A stretch of DNA of 35,871 bases from Stenotrophomonas daejeonensis (lineage in GTDB: Bacteria > Pseudomonadota > Gammaproteobacteria > Xanthomonadales > Xanthomonadaceae). Below are positions 28,863-35,871 of this stretch, in pieces (the first letter of the stretch is position 1; the number at the start of each line of letters is the position of its first letter). The notes below the pieces were generated by a model. It was not told the origin of the DNA. It saw only the letters and a program-made list of their open reading frames with translations, and searched no databases. Made by a program: the position numbers and the translations under genes. The stretch spans positions 1-35,871 of the forward strand of contig NZ_LDJP01000069.1 of assembly GCF_001431505.1 (NCBI RefSeq), given 5' to 3'.

Positions 28863-29483
28863 ATGCTGAAGATCTGGGGACGCCGCAATTCGAGCAACGT
28901 GCGCAAGGTGCTGTGGTGCGCCGAGGAAATCGGCCTGCCTTATGAGTCGATCGAGGTGGGCGGTGCGTTCGGCGGCACGCAGAGCGCCGACTACCGGGCG
29001 ATGAACCCCAACGGGCTGGTGCCGGTGATCGAGGACCACGGCCTGCCGGTATGGGAATCCAACGCCATCGTCCGCTACCTGTCGGCGCGCTACGCGCTGG
29101 GCACGCTGTACCCGGAAGACCCGGCATTGCGCGCGCAGAGCGAGAAGTGGATGGACTGGACCATATCGAGCTTCGCCGTCGCCTTCCGCGACCTGTTCTG
29201 GGGCGTGGTGCGCACCGCACCGGCCGACCGCGACGCCGCGCGCATCGACGCGGCACTGGTGCGCTGCGGCGAGTTGCTGGCGCTGGCCGATGCCGAGCTG
29301 GAGCGGCAACCGTGGCTTTCCGGCGAGTCGTTCGCGATGGGCGACATCCCGCTGGGCGCCTTCGCCTATGCGTGGTTCGAGATGCCGATCCAGCGCCCGG
29401 ACCTGCCGCACCTGGCCGGCTGGTATGCGCGCCTGCAGGCGCGCCCGGCTTACCGCAAGGGCGTGATGACGCCGCTGACCTGA
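28863..29483 (+). CDS. Glutathione S-transferase family protein
   Basis: The 206-residue cytosolic GST has a thioredoxin-fold N-terminal half (MLKIWGRRNSSNVRKVLWC; NPNGLVPVIEDHG with the cis-Pro; WESNAIVRYLSARY with the Glu-Ser glutathione contact) and an all-helical C-terminal half with FAMGDIPLGAFAY. GSTs conjugate or exchange glutathione; the substrate is unknown. I place the start at ATG 28863, where the fold begins; an upstream ATG at 28797 overlaps the NYN stop and would add 22 non-conserved residues. It probably shares a transcript with the NYN gene. Confidence 0.88.
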   Translation: MLKIWGRRNSSNVRKVLWCAEEIGLPYESIEVGGAFGGTQSADYRAMNPNGLVPVIEDHGLPVWESNAIVRYLSARYALGTLYPEDPALRAQSEKWMDWTISSFAVAFRDLFWGVVRTAPADRDAARIDAALVRCGELLALADAELERQPWLSGESFAMGDIPLGAFAYAWFEMPIQRPDLPHLAGWYARLQARPAYRKGVMTPLT

Positions 29484-29502
29484 GGCTTGCCGGAATGCCG
29501 TG

Positions 29503-29568
29503 GATGCGGGGCTTGCCCCGCATGATGCGCTCCCGGTGAAGCCCATGCGGGGCAAGCCCCGCATCTAC
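29503..29568. repeat. GTAG-type REP inverted pair
   Basis: GATGCGGGGCTTGCCCCGC (29503-29524) and its inverted partner CATGCGGGGCAAGCCCCGCA followed by CTAC (29544-29568). They lie 20 bases after the GST stop, in the gap before the receptor gene. The stem matches the GGGGCTTGCCCC core of the REPs at 2003 and 2733. Confidence 0.78.
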
Positions 29569-29661
29569 GAGTAGGCCGGTGCCACGCCCCCGGCGATGCT
29601 TGCCCCCGTGTCGGGGGATAACCCGCTCCCACGAGCCATGAGTGGGCTGGTGCACAAACGA

Positions 29662-29691
29662 CGACAGCCGCCTGTACCAGCGCGGCTGTCG
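29662..29691 (-). terminator. Possible terminator of the TonB receptor gene
   Basis: CGACAGCCGC pairs with GCGGCTGTCG around a 10-base loop, a 10-bp perfect stem 27 bases beyond the receptor stop on the minus strand. It is followed only by a short TTTG stretch, so termination efficiency is uncertain. Confidence 0.5.
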
Positions 29692-29717
29692 ACGTGGGCT
29701 GCCCCGAAGGGCAGGGG

Positions 29718-32700
29718 TCAGAACTTGTAGTTCAAGCCGAGGTAGACGACACGACCGGCATAACCGTTGGAGTAGAAGCGGTTTTTGGTGTCGTTGCCCA
29801 GGTGGGTACGCGTCTCTTCCTTGGTCAGGTTCAACACCGAGGCGCTCAGGCTGAGCGCCGGGGTGACGTTGTAGGCGGCGTTCAGGTCGATCTGCTGGTA
29901 GGGCTCCTGGTAGAGGTTCAGGCCGCTGACCAGGCCCTGCACCACTTCGCCACGACGGTTCCACGAGGCACGCAGCAGCAGCTTCTCCACTTCGTAGAAC
30001 ACGGTGAAGTTGGCCTGGTTCCTGGCGCTGCCGACCAGCGGCGACTTGCCGATCTCGGTGCCGTCCTCGAGGGTGATGGCCGCTTCGTTGGTGTCGTTCC
30101 AGGTGTAGTTCGCCTGGAAGCCCAGGCCGAAATCCAGCGTGTGCTGGGCATAGAACTCCGCGCCCTGCGAAACCGCGTCGCGACCGCCGGCGGTGGTCGA
30201 GTAGTTCTGCACGACCACGGTTTCGCCACCGATGTCCTGCGTCACGTCCTGCACCACCGGCACCGAGAAGTTGCTGACGTCCTTGCGGAACAGGTCCAGG
30301 CCCACCACCGAGCCGGGGCGGAAGTACCACTCCAGGCCGATGTCGTACTGGGTGGCCTTGTAGGCCTCCAGGTTCTTGTTGCTGCCCGAGCCGTACCAGC
30401 CCTGTTCGCCGGCGCCGCCGGTCAGGCGGCGATCGTTGACGTATTCGGGGCTGAAGTATTCCAGGCTGCCCGGGGCGGCGATGTTGCCGTAGCTCGGGCG
30501 CGAGATCACCTTGGAGGCCGCCGCGCGCAGCAGCAGGTTCTCGCTCAGGTCATAGGCCAGGTTGAAGCTCGGCAGCACGTCGGTGTAGGTGCGCTCCAGG
30601 CTGCTGACCGCGAAGGTCTCCGGCCGGGCCACGCTGTCCGAAAGCCGCCAGTAGCCCTCGGTGCCGCAGTAGGTACGGTCGGGCGCGCCGCCCGGTACCG
30701 CATCGCCCGCCTGGCACGCCAGCGGATCGCCGTTGGCGTCGTCGTAGAAGTAGTCGTTGTAGAGGGTGACCTTGTCGGTGGAGTCGGCGTGCTGGCGGGT
30801 GCTGACCACGCGCACGCCGACGTTGCCGCGCAGGCGCTCGGTGCGGAAGTTGGCCTGCAGGTAGGTGGAGTAGATCTTTTCGTCGACGTTGTAGACGAAG
30901 TTGTCCTCGTTGCGGGTCTGCATCGGCCCGTAGGTCTTGTTCAGGTAGGCGATGTAGGCCGGGTAGTCGATGGCCGGGAACGCGCTGGCATTGATGCCGC
31001 CGGCCAGGTTGCCCATGCCGTACAGGAAGTCGGGCGAGAACTGCAGGGCCAGGTCGTTGCAGCCGCCGTTCCAATAGCGGTTTTCGTAGTCGCTCGGGTC
31101 GGTGCCCGGGCAGGCCCAGTAGCTGTTGCCGGTGCTGCGGTGGATGCCGCCATCGCGGTACTTGACGCCGAACTGGAACGACTCGAAGAAGCCGGCCTCG
31201 GTGTGCCAGGTGGTGTCGATCTGGGCGTACTTCTGCTCGTTGGTGTTGCGGGTCCAGGACGAACCGGTGGAGCCGAGGTCGACCTGCAGGATGCCGTCCT
31301 TCAGGTTCTGCATCAGCTCCGGCGAGAACACCATCGACGGGGTGCCGGTCAGGTCCCAGGAACTGGCCAGGTTGCCCAGGCTCCAGCTGCCGTCCGCATT
31401 CTGGCGGCGCGGCTTGAGCGGCAGCGAGAACTGCAGCGAAGGACCGCCCTTGGCCCAGGTGCGCCCGCCCTTGAAGGCGACGTCGACCGACTCGCCGCGC
31501 CATTCGGCCGAAAAGTCGACGGTCTGCGACAGTGCCTTCTCGAGGTTGTAGCTGCCGGTGATCTGCGGGGTCGGGATGGTGCAGTCATCCGAGCCCCAAC
31601 CGCCCGGCGCCATGCCGGCGTCGGCGGCCTCGTCCTCGCTGCAGTAATAGGCCTTGCCCGGGTGCAGGCTGTAGTCGGCGCCGGTGACGATGGTGCCGCT
31701 GGGATCCATCGTCATCCCGTCGAGCAGGCGCCCGCCGGCCCAGTTGCCGTCGCCCCAATAGCGGGCGATGTTCCATTCCGGCACCTTGATGGTGTGGGTC
31801 TGGGAGTCCTGCGACAGCTCGAAGCGGAAGTAGTTGGCGGTCAGGGTCAGGTTGTCCAGCGGCTTGAACTGGAAGGTCAACTGGCCGCCCTTGCGCTCGC
31901 GTTCCTCTTCCTTGACGTCGAGGTTCACCGACGTCGGCATCATGAAGCCGGTGTAGTACTTGCCGTTCTGGTCGTAGAAGCCGGTGCCGCCCCACCAGTT
32001 CGAGTTGAAGTCCGAAGGGTTGCCGTTGACGTCGACCGCGGTGCCGCCTTCATCGCGGCCATACCACTGCCAGCTCTCGGTGCTGGCGCCCATCGTGCGG
32101 GTGGTGCGCTTCTGGTCGGTATAGCCGACGAACACGCCGAAGCGGTCGTCCTTGTCATGCCAGGCGTACGAGGCGGAGAGCTGCCCGTCGGTCTTTTTGG
32201 TGGTGTCGGCCCGGGTGCCCTCGACGGAGACGAAGCCGGTATTGGATTCCATGTCCAGCGGACGGCGGGTGTGCAGGATCACCGTGCCGCCGATGCCGCC
32301 CTCGTCGATGCGCGCTTCCGGCGACTTGAACAGTTCGGCGCTGCCCAGCATGTTCGACGGCAGCAGCGTGTAGTTGAACGAACGGGTCGGGTCGCCGTTG
32401 GATTCGGCGGTGGCGATGTAGTTGCCGTTCAACTCGGTCAGGGTCAGCTCCGAGGACAGGCCGCGCACGCTGACGTTCTTGCCTTCGCCACCACTGCGGG
32501 TGACGATCACGCCCGGCACGCGCTGCAGCGCGTCGGCCACGTTCTTGTCGGGGAACTTGCCGACGTCCTCGGCATTGATCACCTCGACGATCGCATTGGC
32601 GTCGCGCTTCTGGTCCAGGCTCTTCTCGATGGCGTAGCGATAGCCGGTGACGGTGACCGCGTCGAGCGTGGTGGCGTCGGCGTTCTGGGTGCCGGCCTGC

Positions 32701-32801
32701 TGTGCGAAGGCGCCGGCCGGCAGCATTGCCGTGGCGACCAGTGCGGCCGTGATGGCCGCGGACAACGCATGGCGGCCGTGCGTGCGTGACATCTGTTTCA
32801 T
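29718..32801 (-). CDS. TonB-dependent receptor (Xanthomonas/Caulobacter type), probable glycan transporter
   Basis: The 1027-residue outer-membrane receptor has a signal peptide (residues 1-33, cleavage after AGAFA), a TonB box region LDAVTVTGYR (about 46-55), and a plug domain with GKFPDKNVADALQRVPGV, GKNVSVRGLSSE and GGIGGTVILHTRRPLD. The long beta-barrel ends in a terminal aromatic, LGLNYKF, as needed for outer-membrane insertion. The opening motif and length fit the TonB-Xanth-Caul subfamily, whose members often import sugars. The ATG at 32801 has GGAGAGGGAGAG upstream. It is divergent from a GH92 alpha-mannosidase, and the palindrome at 32847-32862 lies 46 bases before its start, suggesting control by a carbohydrate repressor. 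The actual ligand is inferred only from this context. Confidence 0.93.
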   Translation of the reverse strand: MKQMSRTHGRHALSAAITAALVATAMLPAGAFAQQAGTQNADATTLDAVTVTGYRYAIEKSLDQKRDANAIVEVINAEDVGKFPDKNVADALQRVPGVIVTRSGGEGKNVSVRGLSSELTLTELNGNYIATAESNGDPTRSFNYTLLPSNMLGSAELFKSPEARIDEGGIGGTVILHTRRPLDMESNTGFVSVEGTRADTTKKTDGQLSASYAWHDKDDRFGVFVGYTDQKRTTRTMGASTESWQWYGRDEGGTAVDVNGNPSDFNSNWWGGTGFYDQNGKYYTGFMMPTSVNLDVKEEERERKGGQLTFQFKPLDNLTLTANYFRFELSQDSQTHTIKVPEWNIARYWGDGNWAGGRLLDGMTMDPSGTIVTGADYSLHPGKAYYCSEDEAADAGMAPGGWGSDDCTIPTPQITGSYNLEKALSQTVDFSAEWRGESVDVAFKGGRTWAKGGPSLQFSLPLKPRRQNADGSWSLGNLASSWDLTGTPSMVFSPELMQNLKDGILQVDLGSTGSSWTRNTNEQKYAQIDTTWHTEAGFFESFQFGVKYRDGGIHRSTGNSYWACPGTDPSDYENRYWNGGCNDLALQFSPDFLYGMGNLAGGINASAFPAIDYPAYIAYLNKTYGPMQTRNEDNFVYNVDEKIYSTYLQANFRTERLRGNVGVRVVSTRQHADSTDKVTLYNDYFYDDANGDPLACQAGDAVPGGAPDRTYCGTEGYWRLSDSVARPETFAVSSLERTYTDVLPSFNLAYDLSENLLLRAAASKVISRPSYGNIAAPGSLEYFSPEYVNDRRLTGGAGEQGWYGSGSNKNLEAYKATQYDIGLEWYFRPGSVVGLDLFRKDVSNFSVPVVQDVTQDIGGETVVVQNYSTTAGGRDAVSQGAEFYAQHTLDFGLGFQANYTWNDTNEAAITLEDGTEIGKSPLVGSARNQANFTVFYEVEKLLLRASWNRRGEVVQGLVSGLNLYQEPYQQIDLNAAYNVTPALSLSASVLNLTKEETRTHLGNDTKNRFYSNGYAGRVVYLGLNYKF

Positions 32802-32846
32802 TCCGCTCTCCCTCTCCTGGATTGAAGTCGGTAACTGCACGAAGGT

Positions 32847-32862
32847 ATTGAATCGATCTAAA
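32847..32862. promoter_or_regulatory. Putative operator 1 (16-bp palindrome)
   Basis: ATTGAATCGATCTAAA is a near-palindrome of the form TTTRGATCGATCYAAA. It lies 46 bases upstream of the receptor ATG on the minus strand, a position suited to repression. The size, symmetry and central CG resemble LacI-family operators. Confidence 0.7.
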
Positions 32863-32947
32863 TTTGAAGCCGGACGAGGCGGGTACTTCGCCTGCCCCCG
32901 AAGGGGCGGTCCGACCCGTGGTTGTCCTGCAATCGCCGTCGAATTGA

Positions 32948-32963
32948 TTTGGATCGATCTAAA
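32948..32963. promoter_or_regulatory. Putative operator 2 (16-bp palindrome)
   Basis: TTTGGATCGATCTAAA, the most symmetrical of the three copies, is centred 101 bases from operator 1 in the middle of the divergent region. Confidence 0.72.
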
Positions 32964-33166
32964 CGATTGGTGCGAAATTTTTAACACAGTGCCGGGGCCG
33001 ACGCATGTTGCTGCGCAATATGGCGCTGGTCCCGGAGAGGCCGGATGAAGGGGAAGGGCCGGCCGATCCTGCCGGAAGGGCAGCGCCGCGATCAGGCGCG
33101 GGCAGAGGCGCGCCGGGCCGTGGATGTTGCGTTGCAGAATGCATCGGCCGAAATGGCCATGCTTTA

Positions 33167-33182
33167 CTTGGATCGATCTAAA
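33167..33182. promoter_or_regulatory. Putative operator 3 (16-bp palindrome)
   Basis: CTTGGATCGATCTAAA differs from operator 2 by one base. It lies 122 bases before the GH92 ATG and 219 bases from operator 2, so the set probably controls both divergent genes. Confidence 0.72.
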
Positions 33183-33304
33183 TTCACTGGTGCCCGGCAC
33201 TCTCCCCGTCCCGCAAGGGCGGGCCGGCCATCAACGGCCCGGCATTGCCGGGCCACCCTATCGCCGCACCGACATCGCCCCAGAGAATCCAGCCCGTGAG
33301 CCGA

Positions 33305-35749
33305 ATGCCGTCCGCCACCGCTTCCCGTTTCCGCCGCCCGCTGGCCGCGGCCGCCTGCCTGCTGGCGGTGTCGCTTGCCCCGCTGTCGCAGGCCGCCCCG
33401 GCCACGCCCGAGCGCGAGGTCAACACCTTCATCGGCACCCAGGACGACGGCAATACCTTCCCCGGTGCGTCGGCGCCGTTCGGATTGATCCAGGTCAGCC
33501 CGATTGGCCTGCATTACGCCGGCTGGCGCTATGACGAGGAGAAGATCCTCGGCTTCGGCCACTCCTTCGTCTCCGGCGCGGGCTGCTGGGAACAGGGCGG
33601 GCAGGTGTCGGTATTGCCGGTGACCGGCAGCATCGCCCCCGGCGGCGATTTCGATACCGGCGATGCGAAGAGCTTCGACCAGAAGCGCTACGGCGCGCGC
33701 TATACCCACGATGGCGAGGTCGGCCAGGCCGGCTACTACAGGGTGCGCCTGACCGACTACGGCGGCATCGACGCCGAGGCCACCGCGCTCACCCGCGCCG
33801 CCGCCGAGCGCTACACCTTCGCCGCCGATGCCGGCAGCGGCCACGTGCTGGTCAACGTCAGCCAGGCCAACAACCGCCACCGCGTCACCGGCAGCCAGGT
33901 GCGCGTGGTCGGCGACCGCGCGGTGGAAGGGCAACTGACCACGCTCAGCTTCTGCGGCGGCCACCAGTACACCACCTGGTTCCGCATCGAGTTCGACCGC
34001 CCGTTCAAGGCGTTCGGCGTCTGGGGCCAGGCCGGCGGCACGCCCGGCGCGCGCTTCAGCATGGAAAGCGAGCACGACCCGTACAACGGCGCGTGGCTCA
34101 GCTTCGACCTGGAGGACGGGCGCAGCGTCACCGCGATCAGCGCGATCTCGCACGTGGACATCGAAGGCGCGCGCGAGAACCTGCGCCGCGAGGGCAGCGA
34201 CGGCAACGGCCGCCTGCTCGGCTTCGACGCCATGCGCAAGCGCGCGCAGGCCGACTGGGCGCGCGAGTTGTCCAGCGTCAAGGTGCATGGCGGCAGCAAG
34301 GACGAGCGCAGCGTGTTCTACACCGCGCTGTACCACGCCCTGCTGCAACCGATGACCGGCAGCGACGCCGACGGCCGCTACCGCGGCTACGACAACGCCA
34401 TCCACGTGGCCGACGGCTGGACCTACCACGAGTATTTCTCGCTGTGGGACACCTACCGCAGCCAGAACCAGCTGCTGGCGCTGCTGCGCCCGCAGCGCGC
34501 CCGCGACATCGGTCGCAGCCTGCTGGCGATCGACGCGCAGGGCGGCTGGCTGCCGCGCTGGGGCTATGCCGACTTCGACAGCAACGTGATGACCGGCGAC
34601 CCGGTCACCCCGTTCCTCGCCGACCTGTGGCGCTACGGCGCACTGCAGGGCATGGAGCAGGAAGCGTGGCAGGCGCTGTGGAAGAACGCCGAAGGCGTGC
34701 CGCCGCTGGAATCGCGCCACGAGGGCCGCGCCGGCAACGCCAACTACCTGAAGGACGGCTTCGTGTTCTACGACCGCACCTTCCCGGCCAAGGGCATGGA
34801 CGTGGATCCGCACCAGGGTGGCTCGGCGACGCTGGAATACGCGCTGGCCGACTGCGCGCTGGCGCCGATGGCCGCCGCGCTCGGCCATGCCGATGCCGCC
34901 GCGACGCTGCGTGCGCGCGCCGGCAACTGGCGCAAGGTGTGGGATGCCGACCTCGCCGAGGCCGATACCGGCTTCGCCGGTTTCCCGCGGCCGCGCATGC
35001 AGGGCGGCGAATGGTTCACCCCGCCCACCGGCAGCTACGACCCGCGCTCGCACTACGGCTTCCACGAAGGCACCAGCTGGCAATACCAGTGGCTGGTGCC
35101 GCAGGACCTGCCGTCGCTGGCGCAGGCGATGGGCGGGCGCGAGGCGATGGGCAGGCGGCTGGACGCGTTCTTCGCCTACGACGAACTGCTCGCCGACCCG
35201 GAAGGCGCCGCGCGCAAGGCGTGGGTGGCCGGGCCGTACAGCTACTACGGCCAGTACCGCTTCAACCCGAACAACGAGCCGACCATGCACGTGCCGGGGC
35301 TGTACAGCCTGATTGGCCAGCCGTGGAAGACCGCCACCGTGTTGCGCGCGGCGCAGACGCTGTTCACCAACGCGCCCAACGGCGTCACCGGCAACGACGA
35401 CCTCGGCACCATGTCGGCGTGGTACCTGTTCGGCGCGATGGGCTTCTCGCCGCTGATGCCCGGCAGCGGGCAGATGCTGCTGCACCCGCCGCGCTTCGAC
35501 CGCATCGACATCGCGCTGGAGAACGGCCGCACCCTGAGCGTGCGCGCGCCGGGCGCCAACGACGGCGTGCGCTACATCCGCTCGGCCAGCCTCGACGGCA
35601 AGCCGCAGGCGGCGACGTGGGTGGACGTGGGCCGTTTGCAGCAGGGCGGCACGCTGGCCTACGCGCTGGACGCCACGCCGGATACACAGGGGTGGGGAAC
35701 GCATGTTGCTGATGCCCCGCCGGCGTTGTGCCCGGCGGTGGTGCAGTGA
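33305..35749 (+). CDS. GH92 family alpha-mannosidase, secreted
   Basis: The 814-residue protein has a signal peptide (to about residue 32, ending SLAPLSQAAPA) and a full GH92 domain. GH92 enzymes are calcium-dependent exo-alpha-mannosidases that trim alpha-1,2/1,3/1,4/1,6-mannosides, for instance from N-glycans. NTFIGTQDDGNTFPGASAPFG (start landmarks NTFIGT and NTFPGASAPFG), SLWDTYRSQN, HEGTSWQYQWLVPQD with Glu588, and GNDDLGTMSAWYLFGAMGF with Asp698-Asp699 are family hallmarks; the Glu-to-Asp spacing of about 111 fits the known acid and base. I chose ATG 33305; GTG at 33296 is also in frame. It is periplasmic or exported and paired with the divergent receptor. Confidence 0.94.
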   Translation: MPSATASRFRRPLAAAACLLAVSLAPLSQAAPATPEREVNTFIGTQDDGNTFPGASAPFGLIQVSPIGLHYAGWRYDEEKILGFGHSFVSGAGCWEQGGQVSVLPVTGSIAPGGDFDTGDAKSFDQKRYGARYTHDGEVGQAGYYRVRLTDYGGIDAEATALTRAAAERYTFAADAGSGHVLVNVSQANNRHRVTGSQVRVVGDRAVEGQLTTLSFCGGHQYTTWFRIEFDRPFKAFGVWGQAGGTPGARFSMESEHDPYNGAWLSFDLEDGRSVTAISAISHVDIEGARENLRREGSDGNGRLLGFDAMRKRAQADWARELSSVKVHGGSKDERSVFYTALYHALLQPMTGSDADGRYRGYDNAIHVADGWTYHEYFSLWDTYRSQNQLLALLRPQRARDIGRSLLAIDAQGGWLPRWGYADFDSNVMTGDPVTPFLADLWRYGALQGMEQEAWQALWKNAEGVPPLESRHEGRAGNANYLKDGFVFYDRTFPAKGMDVDPHQGGSATLEYALADCALAPMAAALGHADAAATLRARAGNWRKVWDADLAEADTGFAGFPRPRMQGGEWFTPPTGSYDPRSHYGFHEGTSWQYQWLVPQDLPSLAQAMGGREAMGRRLDAFFAYDELLADPEGAARKAWVAGPYSYYGQYRFNPNNEPTMHVPGLYSLIGQPWKTATVLRAAQTLFTNAPNGVTGNDDLGTMSAWYLFGAMGFSPLMPGSGQMLLHPPRFDRIDIALENGRTLSVRAPGANDGVRYIRSASLDGKPQAATWVDVGRLQQGGTLAYALDATPDTQGWGTHVADAPPALCPAVVQ

Positions 35750-35760
35750 GCTGTGGATGC

Positions 35761-35871
35761 TCCCTTCTCCCTCCGGGAGAAGGTGCCCGAAGGGCGGGTG
35801 AGGGGCGAACGTAGTCCGTGATGGTTGATCATTCGTACTCCATTGCCCCTCACCCCAACCCCCGCTCCGCG
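35761..35871. repeat. Large palindromic intergenic repeat, copy C (inverted, cut by window end)
   Basis: CTTCTCCCTCCGGGAGAAGG, then GCCCGAAGGGCGGGTGAGG, a central ATGGTTGATCAT palindrome and CCCCTCACCCCAACCCC. It is the reverse complement of the copy B design and begins 11 bases after the GH92 stop. The end is missing. Confidence 0.8.

Larger units (their letters stand above)
32802..33304. other. Divergent control region receptor / GH92
   Basis: The 503 bases contain the three 16-bp palindromes, a markedly AT-richer patch around 32940-32995, and an 8-bp hairpin GGCCCGGC/GCCGGGCC (33236-33254) in the likely GH92 leader. Short open frames here overlap the operators and look non-coding. I see no unambiguous -35/-10 pair. 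Confidence 0.6.

Noticed and set aside
33045..33299. A small ORF in the receptor/GH92 control region
   Set aside because: It overlaps operator 3 and the GH92 leader and has no protein-like features.

Overview
The window is high-GC chromosomal DNA from a gammaproteobacterium of the Xanthomonadaceae, probably near Stenotrophomonas or Pseudoxanthomonas. The evidence is a TonB-dependent receptor of the Xanthomonas/Caulobacter type, a Rho with a long N-terminal extension, and many intergenic palindromes that carry a GTAG end, as in the SMAG-type REPs of Stenotrophomonas. There is no sign of phage, plasmid, transposase, CRISPR array, tRNA or rRNA. Almost all genes are recognisable housekeeping or niche genes.

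Layout. 1-180: 5' end of a leuB-like gene on the minus strand. 590-1948: 2-oxoadipate dioxygenase/decarboxylase (HglS/YdcJ family). 1949-2768: a gene-free block of inverted REPs and dense hairpins. 2761-10449 (minus): an MdtABC-type RND efflux operon (adaptor, then two different permeases). 10754-12508 (plus): queF, a small LysM protein and a small lipoprotein. 12937-17183 (plus): monomeric NADP isocitrate dehydrogenase followed by aceK, the isocitrate dehydrogenase kinase/phosphatase. 17330-19617 (minus): trxA-rho, divergent from rhlB (19817-21496), the same arrangement as in E. coli. 21761-24987 (plus): ftsE-ftsX-tandem receiver protein-ung, tightly packed, then rpoH (25162-26046) behind a good match to a sigma-E promoter. 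26142-29483: GFA-domain protein, type II NADH dehydrogenase (minus), a NYN/OST-HTH putative RNase and a GST. 29718-35749: a TonB-dependent receptor (minus) divergent from a GH92 alpha-mannosidase (plus), with three copies of one 16-bp palindrome between or near them, which looks like a regulated mannoside/N-glycan uptake pair.

How the genes fit together. icd and aceK sit at the isocitrate branch point. rho, trxA and rhlB are the conserved RNA termination/decay neighbourhood. ftsEX to rpoH is the conserved cell-division/heat-shock neighbourhood, here with a two-receiver signalling protein and uracil-DNA glycosylase inserted. The receptor/GH92 pair is the clearest accessory nutrient system.

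Most interesting points: the tandem receiver protein whose first domain lacks the phosphorylated Asp; aceK directly behind a monomeric-type IDH; the three shared palindromes at the receptor/GH92 locus; the hairpin-dense composite element at 2003-2768; and the odd LeuB N-terminus at the window edge. I found no convincing wholly new multi-gene system. Residue positions come from hand translation and family assignments from recognition of motifs, not from searches.
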